From assembly GCA_017936925.1 (NCBI GenBank), contig JAGBEP010000020.1:1-55423 (forward strand): DNA of 55,423 bases, given 5' to 3'. The position numbers and the translations under genes were made by a program. Positions 1 to 9,434 of the stretch are shown here, piece by piece. How positions within the stretch are numbered: the stretch's first letter is position 1; each line of letters begins with the position of its first letter. The DNA comes from Clostridia bacterium (lineage in GTDB: Bacteria > Bacillota > Clostridia > TANB77 > CAG-508). The notes under the pieces were generated by a model that did not search any database, was not told the DNA's origin, and worked only from the letters and a program-made list of their open reading frames with translations.

Positions 1-1
1 A

Positions 2-451
2 AAACAAATAAATTTACAAAAAGAAATTTATTATTTAGTACAAGATGAAAAAAAAGCCAAAACAAAAGTCGATAATAGCGATGATGAAATTAGAGAAAAA
101 ATTTGCAATTTAGAAGATGAAGTATCAAAGATAGAAACAAAAATAAGAAGAATGAAACCAAATATAAAGAAAAAAATAATGGAAAAAGAAGAAAATATAA
201 ACAAAGCAATAGAATCAAAAGATACATCAATACAAAAAGATAAAATAAAAGGACCAAAAGTTTTTACGAAAGCAGCAAAATTCTTTATTGGGAAAATTAA
301 ACCATATAAATTGATAGAAAAAAATGTATTTTCAAGCCTAAAAATTAGATTAGAAGTGTATAGAAATGAAGAAAAACAATTTAAAAAAATAAATGAAAAA
401 TATATAGAGGAAAATATAATACAAACGATAAATGAAATAACTGAAGAATAA
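2..451 (+). CDS. Hypothetical protein, Lys/Glu-rich, partial at 5' end
   Basis: The reading frame is open from the window edge to a TAA at 449-451, so this is the last 149 codons of a gene that starts upstream; an internal ATG at 152 is not a credible start because the same frame continues before it without a stop. The product is very rich in Lys and Glu with heptad-like spacing (for example the stretch IEDEVSKIETKI-like region near the edge), suggesting coiled coil. No membrane segment or catalytic motif is visible. The next gene follows after 15 bp, so they are probably co-transcribed. I do not recognise the family. Confidence 0.6.
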   Translation, partial: KQINLQKEIYYLVQDEKKAKTKVDNSDDEIREKICNLEDEVSKIETKIRRMKPNIKKKIMEKEENINKAIESKDTSIQKDKIKGPKVFTKAAKFFIGKIKPYKLIEKNVFSSLKIRLEVYRNEEKQFKKINEKYIEENIIQTINEITEE

Positions 452-466
452 TGGAGGTCTTTTAAA

Positions 467-1099
467 GTGTCAGAAAAAAATAAAACAAAAGAAGTAAAAA
501 TAAATTTAAAATCTATTTTACTTATTGCAATGATTCTATTAGTATTATTGGTAATACTAATACAAACATATTTTAATAAGCTAGGAAAAATAGATAGTGC
601 TCAAAACAATAAAACAAATACAGCAACTATAGAAATAACAGAATTTAACGAAGAAGATGCAATAACATTGTTAAATAAATATCTTGAAGAAAGATCTCTA
701 GCATATTCAAATCCACAAGCGCTTCTAGAAAAATATAGTTTTGCAACTAACCAAGAGTTTAGCAATTTTGAAAAGACAACAGACGAAAAATTTTTAAGAA
801 CAAACATAATATATGAAGATGTAAGAAACGAAATGCAAAAATATATAACAAAAGATTTTTTTGCAAAACAATTTAAAAACATATACAAAAATTCAAATGG
901 AATTACTCATGTAGCAATTTTAAATGTTTCAAAAGAAAACTACCAAATAACAAGGTATGAACATTTAGAGTCAAATACAAAAGAAATAATGAATGTCTGG
1001 TATAAAGTAACTAAAGATGAAGTAACATCAGAAGAAAAAAACATGAAAGTTGAATTTTCAAAAATAAATGAAAAATGGATTATATCAGATATAAAATAA
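467..1099 (+). CDS. Single-pass membrane protein of unknown function
   Basis: The start is GTG at 467, chosen because a GGAGG lies at 453-457, ten bases upstream. The 210-residue product has a short Lys-rich cytoplasmic tail, one hydrophobic helix at about residues 14-34 and an extracytoplasmic domain of about 170 residues that ends in a pattern like VWYKVTKDEVTSEEKNMKV...WIISDIK, reminiscent of small beta-rich secreted domains in which a Trp-Ile strand closes the fold. It follows the preceding coiled-coil gene by 15 bp. No sortase signal or enzyme motif is seen. The family is not recognised; real coding status is supported by the ribosome site and codon use. Confidence 0.7.
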   Translation: MSEKNKTKEVKINLKSILLIAMILLVLLVILIQTYFNKLGKIDSAQNNKTNTATIEITEFNEEDAITLLNKYLEERSLAYSNPQALLEKYSFATNQEFSNFEKTTDEKFLRTNIIYEDVRNEMQKYITKDFFAKQFKNIYKNSNGITHVAILNVSKENYQITRYEHLESNTKEIMNVWYKVTKDEVTSEEKNMKVEFSKINEKWIISDIK

Positions 1100-1106
1100 A
1101 AAAATG

Positions 1107-1135
1107 TTGCAAAAATAAAAAAATGGTGTTAAAAT
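1107..1135 (+). promoter_or_regulatory. Promoter of pheST T-box transcript
   Basis: TTGCAA at 1107-1112 and TAAAAT at 1130-1135 are separated by exactly 17 bp. They lie just after the upstream gene and before the T-box leader. The GGTGT preceding the -10 recurs in other strong promoters of this window. Confidence 0.55.
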
Positions 1136-1189
1136 AAATAATCATATTAAAAATCAATGAAAAAGCTAGTAAATTTAGAAAAAATATAG

Positions 1190-1385
1190 AAAGAGAAAAT
1201 AAGTGATGCGCTGAGAGCTTATTATATATTCTAAATTGAACTTTCACTTTGGAGATTCTATACAAAAATATAGACGGTAGCTACGTTAAAGCTTTAAAGA
1301 GGTTAATATTTAATTAATAAAATTAGGTGGTACCACGAATATATAAAAGTATTTCGTCCTATGTGGATGAAATACTTTTTTTATA
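1190..1385 (+). promoter_or_regulatory. T-box leader, probably tRNA-Phe responsive
   Basis: The core T-box sequence AGGTGGTACCACG is at 1325-1337; its TGG can pair with the free ACCA end of uncharged tRNA. Upstream is a Stem I region with GAGAGC at 1213-1218 and a candidate specifier TTC (Phe) at 1243-1245 in the segment GAACTTTCAC. A terminator hairpin follows, with pheS immediately downstream. This fits the known design in which uncharged tRNA-Phe stabilises the antiterminator. The specifier is assigned from position and context, not from a computed fold. Confidence 0.9.
1345..1385 (+). terminator. T-box regulated terminator
   Basis: Left arm 1345-1359 (AAAAGTATTTCGTCC) pairs with 1365-1379 (GGATGAAATACTTTT) and is followed by a T-run. 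The TTTCGTCC arm is the part that competes with the antiterminator in T-box leaders. Confidence 0.88.
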
Positions 1386-1427
1386 TTAGATTTTTTTGTA
1401 CTACTAATAAAATAAGGAGGAAGTATT

Positions 1428-2483
1428 TTGAAAGAGCAAATTAGTAAAATTCAAAAAGAAGCATTAGAAAATGTAAAAAACAGCAAAGACCTAAAAGAAC
1501 TAAATGATATCCGCGTAAAATATTTAGGAAAAAAAGGTGAATTAACACTTTTGCTAAGACAAATGGGAAGTCTATCAGCAGAAGAAAGACCAATAATGGG
1601 AGCAGCTGTAAATACAGCAAAGCAAGAAGTAGAAGAAAAAATTCAAGAAAAAGAAGAAGCTTTAAGAAAACTTGAAATGGAAGAAAAATTAGAAAAAGAA
1701 GAGATTGATATAACACTTCCAAGTCAAAAAATAACAAGAGGAAGCAAACATCCTTTAAACAGAGTAATTGAAGAAGTAGAAGATTTATTTGTATCAATGG
1801 GATATGACGTAGTTTCAGGACCAGAGTTAGAAACAGATGAATACTGTTTTGAAAGATTAAATTTACCGAAAGGACATCCAGCAAGAGATATGCAAGATAG
1901 TTTTTATATAACAGCTGACTATCTTCTAAGAACACAAACTTCAAGTGTGCAAGCTAGAACAATGATGGCAAACAAAGAGAAAAGTCCAATAAGAGTAATT
2001 GTTCCAGGAAAAACATTTAGAAGAGAAGATGATGCTACACACTCTCACCAGTTCAATCAAGTTGAAGGTCTAGTAGTAGATAAAAATATATCATTAGCAG
2101 ATCTAAAAGGAACATTAGAAGTATTTATGAAAAAAATGTTAGGACAAAATACAGAATTACGTTTTAGACCAAGTTATTTCCCATTCACAGAACCATCATA
2201 TGAAGTAGATGTAACATGTTTCAAATGTGGAGGAAAAGGATGCAATCTTTGTAAACAAACTGGTTGGATTGAATTATTAGGTTCGGGAATTGTTCATCCA
2301 AATGTATTAAAAATGAATGGATATGACCCAGAAAAATATTCAGGATTTGCTTTCGGTGTCGGTTTAGATAGATTAGCAATGTTCAAATATGGAATAACAG
2401 ATATAAGACTTTTATATCAGAATGATGTAAGATTCTTAAAACAATTTGATAGAAAGGATGAAGAAAATGAAATTAAGTATTAA
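1428..2483 (+). CDS. pheS: Phenylalanine--tRNA ligase alpha subunit
   Basis: Charges tRNA-Phe with phenylalanine as an alpha2beta2 enzyme with PheT in the cytoplasm. The start is TTG at 1428, preceded by AAGGAGGAAG. The 351-residue product has the N-terminal coiled-coil tRNA-binding arm (about residues 1-90), class II motif 2 around the [18 protein letters not shown] segment, a Cys-rich loop [12 protein letters not shown] at 264-275, and motif 3 with [14 protein letters not shown] near the C terminus. The length is normal for the family. It sits under T-box control and its 3' end overlaps pheT, so the two subunits are translationally linked. Confidence 0.97.
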   Translation: MKEQISKIQKEALENVKNSKDLKELNDIRVKYLGKKGELTLLLRQMGSLSAEERPIMGAAVNTAKQEVEEKIQEKEEALRKLEMEEKLEKEEIDITLPSQKITRGSKHPLNRVIEEVEDLFVSMGYDVVSGPELETDEYCFERLNLPKGHPARDMQDSFYITADYLLRTQTSSVQARTMMANKEKSPIRVIVPGKTFRREDDATHSHQFNQVEGLVVDKNISLADLKGTLEVFMKKMLGQNTELRFRPSYFPFTEPSYEVDVTCFKCGGKGCNLCKQTGWIELLGSGIVHPNVLKMNGYDPEKYSGFAFGVGLDRLAMFKYGITDIRLLYQNDVRFLKQFDRKDEENEIKY

Positions 2484-4836
2484 TTTTTTAAAAGACTATG
2501 TTGATTTAGACGAAACCATAGATGTAATAAAAATTGCTGAAGATATGACAAATGCTGGAAGCGAATATGATGAAGCTGGGAAATTAATAAATGCAACCGG
2601 ATTAGTAATAGCAGAAGTTATTGAGTGTAAAGATCATCCAGATTCAGATCATTTACATTGCTGCAAAGTAAATACTGGAAAAGAAATATTAAATATCGTA
2701 TGCGGAGCACCTAATGTAAGAAAAGGGTTAAAAGTAATATTAGCATTAGATGGTGCCCAACTACCAGGAGGAGTTATAAAAAGAGGAGTGATAAGAGGCG
2801 AAGAATCAAATGGAATGATTTGTTCAATAGCTGAATTAGGATTGGAATCAAAATTCCTAAAAGAAGAAGATAAAGCGGGTATACACGAATTACCTCAAGA
2901 TGCTCCGATAGGAGAAGATCCAATTAAATATATGCAAATGGATGATAGTGTAATCGATTTCGATTTAACTGCTAATAGAGGAGATCTATTAAGTATTTTA
3001 GGAATGGCATATGAGATAGGAGCTATATATGATAAAAAAGTAAAAGATATAGACTTATCACATAAAGAAAATAAAGAAGATATAAATGATATATTCAAAA
3101 TAAAAGTAAATACAGATAATTGTTCCATCTTTTTAGGAAAGAAAATAAAAAATGTAACAATAAAAGAAAGTCCAGAATTTATAAAAAACAGACTTATTGC
3201 ATCAGGAATAAGACCTATAAATAATGTAGTAGATATAAGCAACTATGTAATGCTAGAAACAGGGCAACCATTACACTTCTATGATGCTGACTGCTTAAAA
3301 GGATGCTTAGAAGTAAGAATGGCAAAAGAAGGAGAAAAATTAAGAACATTAGATAATATAGAAAGAACATTAAAAGCAGAAGATATAGTAATTTCTGATG
3401 GAGAAAAAGCGATAGGATTAGCAGGAGTAATGGGAGGATATGACACAGAAATAACTGATAAAACAAAAAATATAATAATAGAATCTGCAATATTTGATTC
3501 AGTAAAAGTTAGAAGAACATCTAATGCAATATTAAGAAGTGAAGCAAGTAATAGATTTGAAAAAGGATTAGATCCAAATAGAACTTACATGGCAATTGAA
3601 AGATCATGCAATCTTTTAGAAAAATATGCTGATGCAGAAATAGTAGGTGGATTAGCAATATATGATACAACTGAAAAAGAAGATAAAGTAATTGATATTA
3701 CTGCTAAAAACATAAATGCAATTTTAGGAATGGAAATATCAGAAAAAGATATTTTAGATGTATTCAGAAGACTTGGATTTAAATCATCAGTAAAAAATGA
3801 CATTATAACTGTAAGTGTTCCAAGAAGAAGAATAGATATATCTATAAAAGAAGACTTAATAGAAGAAGTAGGACGTATATATGGGGTAAATAATATAAAA
3901 GGAAAATTACCAAATATACTACCTAAAATGGGAAGCTATGACAAAGTATCAAGACAAATTAGAAATAAAATGATAGATTTAGGATTAAATGAAACATTAT
4001 CATATGTATTAGTACCAGAAGCTGATAGCAAAATGTTTACAAAGGATGACTATGAAGTAGTAAAATTACTAGATCCACTATCAGAAGACAAAAATACATT
4101 AAGACATAGTTTATCAATTGCTTTATATAAAATTTATGAATATAACAAAGCAAGAAATAACAAGGATGCATGTATATATGAACTTGGAAAAGCATTCCAG
4201 AAAAAAGGTGAAGAATATTCTGAAACACAGAAGATAGCAGCGTTAATGTCAGGAGATTATTACCTAGGAATAGATAAGAAAAAAGTTGATTTTTACGTTA
4301 TAAAAGGTGTTGCAGAAGAAATTTTAGATTATCTAGGATATAACGGAAGATATAGCTTTATAAAAGATAAAGAAAAAATGCCAGATCAAATGCACCCAGG
4401 TCAATCAGCAATTATATCAGTCAACAATGATTATGTAGGAATAATTGGAAAAATACATCCAGAAATTGAATCAGAAGACGTATATATATTAGAAATAGAT
4501 TTAGATAAACTATTAGCTAAAAAAGTTGGAAAAATGAAATATAAAGAAATTTCAAAATTTCCATCAATAAAAAAAGATTTAGCATTAGTAGTAGATAAAA
4601 AATTAACAGCACAGGAAATAAGTACTAAAATAAAGAAATATGCAGGTTCAATGTTAGATAGCCAAGAAGTATTTGATGTATATACAGGAAAAGGAATTGA
4701 CGAAGATAAAAAGAGTATAGCTTTTTCATTAACATTTGCAAAAACAGATAGAACATTAACAGACGAGGAAATAAATGAAGTAATGGAAAAAATAATAGCA
4801 GGCGTAAAAAAAGACCTTAAAGCAGAACTAAGATAA
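2467..4836 (+). CDS. pheT: Phenylalanine--tRNA ligase beta subunit
   Basis: Beta subunit of PheRS, which binds tRNA and edits mischarged Tyr-tRNA-Phe. I place the start at ATG 2467 ([14 protein letters not shown], the usual family N terminus) with AAAGGA at 2453-2458 as ribosome site; an upstream TTG at 2446 would add seven residues without support. The 789-residue product shows an EMAP-like tRNA-binding domain at about 40-150 ([19 protein letters not shown]), the B3/B4 editing region, B5, the inactive synthetase-like core, and a C-terminal FDX-ACB anticodon-binding domain from about 695. It overlaps pheS by 17 bp. Confidence 0.97.
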   Translation: MKLSINFLKDYVDLDETIDVIKIAEDMTNAGSEYDEAGKLINATGLVIAEVIECKDHPDSDHLHCCKVNTGKEILNIVCGAPNVRKGLKVILALDGAQLPGGVIKRGVIRGEESNGMICSIAELGLESKFLKEEDKAGIHELPQDAPIGEDPIKYMQMDDSVIDFDLTANRGDLLSILGMAYEIGAIYDKKVKDIDLSHKENKEDINDIFKIKVNTDNCSIFLGKKIKNVTIKESPEFIKNRLIASGIRPINNVVDISNYVMLETGQPLHFYDADCLKGCLEVRMAKEGEKLRTLDNIERTLKAEDIVISDGEKAIGLAGVMGGYDTEITDKTKNIIIESAIFDSVKVRRTSNAILRSEASNRFEKGLDPNRTYMAIERSCNLLEKYADAEIVGGLAIYDTTEKEDKVIDITAKNINAILGMEISEKDILDVFRRLGFKSSVKNDIITVSVPRRRIDISIKEDLIEEVGRIYGVNNIKGKLPNILPKMGSYDKVSRQIRNKMIDLGLNETLSYVLVPEADSKMFTKDDYEVVKLLDPLSEDKNTLRHSLSIALYKIYEYNKARNNKDACIYELGKAFQKKGEEYSETQKIAALMSGDYYLGIDKKKVDFYVIKGVAEEILDYLGYNGRYSFIKDKEKMPDQMHPGQSAIISVNNDYVGIIGKIHPEIESEDVYILEIDLDKLLAKKVGKMKYKEISKFPSIKKDLALVVDKKLTAQEISTKIKKYAGSMLDSQEVFDVYTGKGIDEDKKSIAFSLTFAKTDRTLTDEEINEVMEKIIAGVKKDLKAELR

Positions 4837-4860
4837 AATTTAATATTATAAAAATTAATA

Positions 4861-4943
4861 AAAGACTATATATTTGTACTGAGCCTAAATTATTAAATAA
4901 AAACTTAATAAAAGGTTCACATCAAAATGTAGTCTTTATTTTT
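4861..4943 (+). terminator. Rho-independent terminator of pheST
   Basis: AAAGACTA at 4861-4868 pairs with TAGTCTTT at 4930-4937, with inner pairing TGAGCCT/AGGTTCA, followed by a T-rich run. Confidence 0.65.
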
Positions 4944-4969
4944 TGAATATCATAAACATTAAATTAAAT

Positions 4970-5006
4970 AAAAAAAGGGTAAAGCTGGTAGCCCAGCTTC
5001 ACCCCC
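4970..5006 (-). terminator. GC-rich terminator of the 83-residue minus-strand gene
   Basis: A 12-bp stem pairs 4977-4988 (GGGTAAAGCTGG) with 4993-5004 (CCAGCTTCACCC); read on the minus strand the single mismatch becomes a G-U pair and the stem is followed by a run of six U. It is much richer in GC than other terminators here. Confidence 0.85.
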
Positions 5007-5023
5007 GCCAACAAAAAGCAACA

Positions 5024-5275
5024 TTAGCCGTAAACAGCCAACCACAGATTACCTACTGTACCTCCTGGAGATTCAGAAACAAAGACTTCTGAGCCTTTAT
5101 GAGCATTAAGCCAAAAAGACTCAAAAGAAGGAAAAACATATGGATCAATGCTATAATCTCCATGGTCACGAAGAACCATAAAAATTTCAGCATGCTCCAA
5201 ATCTTCGAGTTTCCCAACCTTCTTGATATCAATAATGACATCAGATACAGAATCTGCCGAGTGTTTTGCTTTCAT
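5024..5275 (-). CDS. Orphan 83-residue protein of unknown function
   Basis: The start ATG at 5275 has an excellent ribosome site, GAGGAGGTG, eight bases upstream on the minus strand. The protein is soluble, acidic and compact, with LRDHGDYSIDPYVFPSFESF and a C-terminal SPGGTVGNLWLAVYG segment. I do not recognise it. Codon use differs from the neighbours: CGT, CTC, CTT, GAC and GTC codons are present, where local genes favour AGA and A-ending codons, and the GC content is clearly higher. It has its own promoter (5362-5390) and terminator (4970-5006), so it forms a self-contained cassette between pheT and asnS. Acquisition by transfer is an inference from composition. Confidence 0.75.
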   Translation of the reverse strand: MKAKHSADSVSDVIIDIKKVGKLEDLEHAEIFMVLRDHGDYSIDPYVFPSFESFWLNAHKGSEVFVSESPGGTVGNLWLAVYG

Positions 5276-5361
5276 GTTGACACCTCCTCTCTTGCGGAAA
5301 ATAGATGTCGTACTTAAAAGAAAAACCTTCCGAAAAGAGATTTTCCAATTAAGGTATCACA

Positions 5362-5390
5362 ATTATATCACAAAAGTGCCTAAATACCAA
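5362..5390 (-). promoter_or_regulatory. Promoter of the 83-residue gene
   Basis: On the minus strand TTGGTA (5390-5385) and TATAAT (5367-5362) are separated by 17 bp. Transcription would begin near 5355, leaving an untranslated leader of about 80 nt. Confidence 0.7.
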
Positions 5391-5413
5391 GATTTATTTT
5401 TTTGCAATTAAAC

Positions 5414-5455
5414 ATAAAAAATAGAGATTATCATAAAATAATCTCTATTAAAAAA
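5414..5455 (-). terminator. Terminator of asnS
   Basis: Perfect 12-bp hairpin, 5420-5431 with 5438-5449 (AATAGAGATTAT / ATAATCTCTATT). A-tracts on both flanks make it potentially bidirectional; its main use is for asnS on the minus strand. Confidence 0.8.
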
Positions 5456-5462
5456 TCGAACA

Positions 5463-6860
5463 TTAAAATTCACAATTATTTGGAGTTCTAGGAAAAGGAA
5501 TAACATCACGAATATTTGGAATACCTGTAATATACATCATTAATCTTTCAAAACCAAGGCCAAAACCTGAATGTGTTATACTACCATATCTTCTAAGATC
5601 TAGATACCACCAATAATCTTCTTTATTTAATCCAAGTTCATTCATTCTATTTTCAAGTTTTTCTAAGTTATCTTCTCTTTGGCTACCACCTATAAGTTCT
5701 CCAATACCAGGAACTAGTAAGTCAGTAGCAGCAACAGTTTTTCCATCATTGTTTTGCTTCATATAAAAAGCCTTAATATCCATAGGATAATCAGTAACAA
5801 AAACAGGTTTACCAAAAACAACCTCGCTTAAATATCTTTCATGTTCAGTTTGAATATCAGTTCCCCATTCAACAGGAAATTCAAAATTACTATTATTTTT
5901 CTCTAATTCTTTTATAGCATCAGTGTAAGAAATTCTACCAAAATCAGAGTTAATAACATTATTAAGTCTCTCTAATAATCCAGAACTAACAAATTTATCA
6001 AAAAATTCCATTTCTTCTGGAGCATTTTCTAATACATCTTTAATAACATATTTAAGCATATCTTCAGCCAAATCCATATCATCAGCTAAATCAGCAAAAC
6101 AAATTTCAGGTTCTATCATCCAGAATTCTGCAGCATGCTTAACAGTATTAGAATTTTCAGCTCTAAAAGTAGGTCCAAAAGTATAAACATTTCTAAAAGC
6201 AAATGCATATGTTTCAACATCTAATTGTCCACTAACAGTTAAATGAGCAGGTCTTCCAAAAAAGTCTTTTGAGTAATCCATCTTATCTTTATCATCTTTA
6301 GGCAAATTATTTAAATCACAAGAAGTAACAGTAAACATTTCTCCAGCACCTTCAGCATCACTTGAAGTAATTATAGGTGTATGAACATAAACAAACCCTC
6401 GTTCTTGAAAAAATTTATGAATAGCAAAAGAAAGAACAGAACGAACTCTAAAAGCAGCGTTAAAAGTATTTGTTCTTGGACGCAAATGAGAAATAGTTCT
6501 TAAATATTCAAAAGTATGCCTTTTTTTCTGAAGCGGATAATCAGAAGAAGCTTGATTAAAAATTTCAACTTCAGAAGCCTGAATCTCAAAAGGTTGCTTA
6601 GCATTTTCTGTTTTGACTAATGTACCTTTAATAATTATTGAAGAAGCAATAGTTAATTTTTTTATTTCTTCAAAATTTTCTAGAGAATCAGTAAAAACAA
6701 CTTGTACATTTTTAAAGAAAGAACCATCATTAATTTCTATAAAACCAAAAGTTTTTGAATCTCTAACAGTTCTAACCCAGCCAGAAATTGTAACAGAATT
6801 GTTAATATATTTTTCAGTATTTCGATATAAATCTTTAATTAAAATAAAATTCTTATTCAT
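5463..6860 (-). CDS. asnS: Asparagine--tRNA ligase
   Basis: Charges tRNA-Asn with asparagine; cytoplasmic class IIb synthetase. I choose ATG at 6860 ([14 protein letters not shown]) because AAGGAT lies seven bases upstream; an ATG at 6881 lacks a ribosome site. The 465-residue product has the N-terminal OB-fold anticodon-binding domain (about 15-110, with [19 protein letters not shown]), motif 2 with the [19 protein letters not shown] segment, and motif 3 near the C terminus ([15 protein letters not shown]) followed by the class-typical PRTPNNCEF end. It is a monocistronic minus-strand gene with a terminator after it. Confidence 0.97.
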   Translation of the reverse strand: MNKNFILIKDLYRNTEKYINNSVTISGWVRTVRDSKTFGFIEINDGSFFKNVQVVFTDSLENFEEIKKLTIASSIIIKGTLVKTENAKQPFEIQASEVEIFNQASSDYPLQKKRHTFEYLRTISHLRPRTNTFNAAFRVRSVLSFAIHKFFQERGFVYVHTPIITSSDAEGAGEMFTVTSCDLNNLPKDDKDKMDYSKDFFGRPAHLTVSGQLDVETYAFAFRNVYTFGPTFRAENSNTVKHAAEFWMIEPEICFADLADDMDLAEDMLKYVIKDVLENAPEEMEFFDKFVSSGLLERLNNVINSDFGRISYTDAIKELEKNNSNFEFPVEWGTDIQTEHERYLSEVVFGKPVFVTDYPMDIKAFYMKQNNDGKTVAATDLLVPGIGELIGGSQREDNLEKLENRMNELGLNKEDYWWYLDLRRYGSITHSGFGLGFERLMMYITGIPNIRDVIPFPRTPNNCEF

Positions 6861-6958
6861 AAAAATATCCTTTCTAATCATTATTAATAGTATATTTATT
6901 ATATAACATTTTTATAAAAAAACAAGAAGAAAAAGACAAGAGAAATTTTAATCGAAAG

Positions 6959-6988
6959 TTGACAGTAAAATAATTAAAAATATATAAT
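6959..6988 (+). promoter_or_regulatory. Promoter of the serpin gene
   Basis: Consensus TTGACA at 6959-6964 and TATAAT at 6983-6988 with an 18-bp spacer. It lies 38 bp before the start codon, so the gene has its own strong promoter. Confidence 0.85.
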
Positions 6989-7026
6989 AAAAACATATAA
7001 AATTTTATTATTAATAGGAGGAGAAA

Positions 7027-8676
7027 ATGAAGAAAGGTAAAATTTTTATTATAGCTATAATATTAATAGCCATAGTAGTTGTAGGATGTGTACTAGGATT
7101 ACAATACTTTAATAAAGACAATAAAAATGAAGTATCTAAAATAGAAGAAAATGAAATAACAACAGAAACAGAAGTAAAAAAAATGAGTGAATATCGAATC
7201 GAAGAAGGAATTTCAAATTTTGATTTAGCTTTCCTAAAAATCGAAAATCCTAGAGAAAATATGATATATAGCCCCCTTTCAATTAAATATGCATTAGGAA
7301 TGTTAGAAGAAGCAGCAGAAGGGAAAACAAAAGAAGAAATAGCAAATATATTAAGTGATTATCAAATAAAAGAATACACTAATAGTAAAAACATGGCTTT
7401 TGGAAACGCATTATTTGTTCGTGATACATTTAATGTAAGAAATGAGTATAAAACGTTATTAGAAAAATCTTATAATGCAGACGTAATAACAGATTCATTC
7501 CAAAACGGAAATACTATTAATAAATGGGTAAGCGAAAAAACATTAAATTTAATAAATGATATTGTAGATGATGAGAACGTTAAAAACCTAGACTTTGCTC
7601 TTGTTAACGCTCTTGGAATTGATATGGAATGGAACAACAAGTTTTTCATGGCAAGTGATTTAAATAATATAACAGATGAAAACATTAAATATGAATGCAA
7701 CTATTCACATATAAACAATACTAATTGGATGGCACCAAATACAGTAAGTTCAAACAATTTTAATAACGAATCAAATAAAGTATCTGGCATGGAAATATAT
7801 GCCACATTAAACAATTATGACATTATTAATGATTTAGGAGAAGAATATATAAGAAAAACTGTTACAGAAGAATTTACTAAATGGGCTAAAGGAGAAGGAA
7901 GAGAATATGAAGACATGTTTAATGGAGACTATTCAGATGAAAATATTGCTAAACAGGCAGAAAAATATTTAGATGGAAGCGATGATAGCAATTATACATC
8001 AGAAAACGGGTATTTAAAAGAACTTGCTTCAAGCTATAAAGATGTTTCATATTCTACAGATTTTTCTTTATATGTTGATGATGATGTAAAAATGTTTGCT
8101 AAAGATTTAAAAGAATACGATGGAACTACTTTAGAGTATATAGCAATAATGCCAACAAATGATGAACTTGAAGACTTCATAGAAAATACAACAGCAGAAG
8201 AAATAAAAGATTTAATTAGCAATCTAAAAGAATTAAAATTAGAAAACTTTAATGATGGAGTTATAACAGAAATTTCTGGATATATACCAAAATTCAAATT
8301 TGAATATGACCTAAATTTAATAGATGACTTAAATAAAATGGGAATTGAAAAAGTTTTCAAACAAGAAGAGGCAGAGCTTGCTAACCTATGCGAAGAAGAT
8401 GGAACATATATCTCAAATGCTAAGCACAAAGCTAATATAGAATTTACTCAAGACGGAATAAAAGCTTCTGCAGCAACTATGGCAGGTGGATTAGGTGCTG
8501 GAAGTTGGTTTGATTATATATTTGATGTTCCAATAGAAAAAATTGATTTAACATTTGATAAACCATATATGTTCTTAATAAGAGATAAAAGCAATGGAGA
8601 AATTTGGTTTGCTGGTAATGTATATGAACCACTTTCATGGGATGAAGATGAAACTGCACCAGAATTTGAATATTAA
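7027..8676 (+). CDS. Serpin family protease inhibitor, membrane-anchored or lipoprotein
   Basis: Serpins trap serine or cysteine proteases by cleavage of a reactive-centre loop. ATG 7027 follows AGGAGGAG. The N terminus is a Lys-rich n-region, a hydrophobic stretch and VVGC at residues 18-21, which fits a lipobox with Cys21 as modified residue; otherwise it is a signal anchor. The serpin fold is shown by NMIYSPLSIKYALGMLEEAA near residue 80, the hinge TQDGIKASAATM, and the C-terminal LTFDKPYMFLIRDKSNGEIW segment. The hinge Gly and small residues are kept, so it may be inhibitory; the likely P1 region is Gly/Ala-rich (GGLGAGS), which suggests an elastase-like target. At 549 residues it is larger than a plain serpin, with an acidic insertion in the middle. 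The gene is monocistronic. Confidence 0.9.
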   Translation: MKKGKIFIIAIILIAIVVVGCVLGLQYFNKDNKNEVSKIEENEITTETEVKKMSEYRIEEGISNFDLAFLKIENPRENMIYSPLSIKYALGMLEEAAEGKTKEEIANILSDYQIKEYTNSKNMAFGNALFVRDTFNVRNEYKTLLEKSYNADVITDSFQNGNTINKWVSEKTLNLINDIVDDENVKNLDFALVNALGIDMEWNNKFFMASDLNNITDENIKYECNYSHINNTNWMAPNTVSSNNFNNESNKVSGMEIYATLNNYDIINDLGEEYIRKTVTEEFTKWAKGEGREYEDMFNGDYSDENIAKQAEKYLDGSDDSNYTSENGYLKELASSYKDVSYSTDFSLYVDDDVKMFAKDLKEYDGTTLEYIAIMPTNDELEDFIENTTAEEIKDLISNLKELKLENFNDGVITEISGYIPKFKFEYDLNLIDDLNKMGIEKVFKQEEAELANLCEEDGTYISNAKHKANIEFTQDGIKASAATMAGGLGAGSWFDYIFDVPIEKIDLTFDKPYMFLIRDKSNGEIWFAGNVYEPLSWDEDETAPEFEY

Positions 8677-8699
8677 AAAATACATAATCTAAAAAATAA

Positions 8700-8746
8700 T
8701 AAAAGAGCTATAAAATAAACAAAAATTTTATAAGCTCTTTTTTATT
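8700..8746 (+). terminator. Terminator of the serpin gene
   Basis: AAAAGAGCTATAAAAT pairs with ATTTTATAAGCTCTTTT with one bulged base, followed by a T-run. Confidence 0.8.
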
Positions 8747-8770
8747 TTACAAACAAGCAGTAAAAAAGTA

Positions 8771-8798
8771 TTGCAAAAAAATAATAATATGATAAAAT
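8771..8798 (+). promoter_or_regulatory. Putative ruvA-rarA promoter
   Basis: TTGCAA at 8771-8776 and TAAAAT at 8793-8798, spacer 16 bp, just upstream of the ruvA ribosome site. Confidence 0.5.
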
Positions 8799-8828
8799 AA
8801 AGAAAATTTGTTTGGTAAGGAGAAAAAT

Positions 8829-9425
8829 ATGTACGCATATATAAAAGGAACATTAGAAGAAAAGGCTAAAGACTCTATAGTAATTGAAACTTCAGGAATA
8901 GGTTATAAAATTTACGTATCAGAAAACACAATGTCAAAATTAGGAGAACTAGGAGAAAAAGTAAAAATATATACACATTATCATGTAAGAGAAGACAATA
9001 TAAGCCTTTATGGTTTTAATAGCAATGAAGAACTAAAAATGTTTGAATTGTTACTACAAGTAAGCGGAGTAGGAGCCAAAACTGCAATAGCAATGCTATC
9101 TAATATTACTCCATCAAAATTTGCTTTAGCAATAATATCCAATGATTTAAAAACACTAACGAAAATACCTGGAATAGGAAATAAATCAGCTCAAAGAATG
9201 GTTTTAGAACTAAAAGATAAATTAAAAACAGAAACAGCAATAGATCAAAATGAAGAAACAGATATTGAAACAGACAATAGTGAGTCATTAAATGAAGCTA
9301 CTCAAGCTCTTCAAATTTTAGGATATAATAAAAATGAAATTACAAAAGTGTTTGATAAATTTGAAACAAAGAAATTATCAACAGAAGAAATAATAAAAAA
9401 TGCACTAAAATTATTAGCAAGATAG
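8829..9425 (+). CDS. ruvA: Holliday junction branch migration protein RuvA
   Basis: RuvA binds four-way DNA junctions and loads the RuvB motor. The start is ATG 8829 (MYAYIKGTLEEK) behind AAGGAG; an earlier TTG at 8808 would add seven residues and lacks support. The 198-residue product has the N-terminal OB domain (1-62), tandem helix-hairpin-helix motifs (GVGAKTAIAMLS and PGIGNKSAQRMVLELKDKL), an acidic linker and the C-terminal RuvB-binding domain (EATQALQILGYNKNEI). Unusually for bacteria, the gene directly after it is rarA, not ruvB; ruvB is not in this window. Confidence 0.95.
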   Translation: MYAYIKGTLEEKAKDSIVIETSGIGYKIYVSENTMSKLGELGEKVKIYTHYHVREDNISLYGFNSNEELKMFELLLQVSGVGAKTAIAMLSNITPSKFALAIISNDLKTLTKIPGIGNKSAQRMVLELKDKLKTETAIDQNEETDIETDNSESLNEATQALQILGYNKNEITKVFDKFETKKLSTEEIIKNALKLLAR

Positions 9426-9434
9426 GAGCAAGTT

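Noticed and set aside
1441..1944. Open frame of 167 codons on the minus strand inside pheS
   Set aside because: Leu/Phe-rich shadow of the AAA/GAA-rich pheS codons with no ribosome site.
5099..5411. Plus-strand frames of 62-72 codons opposite the 83-residue gene
   Set aside because: No ribosome site and no similarity; the minus-strand gene has a complete expression signal set.
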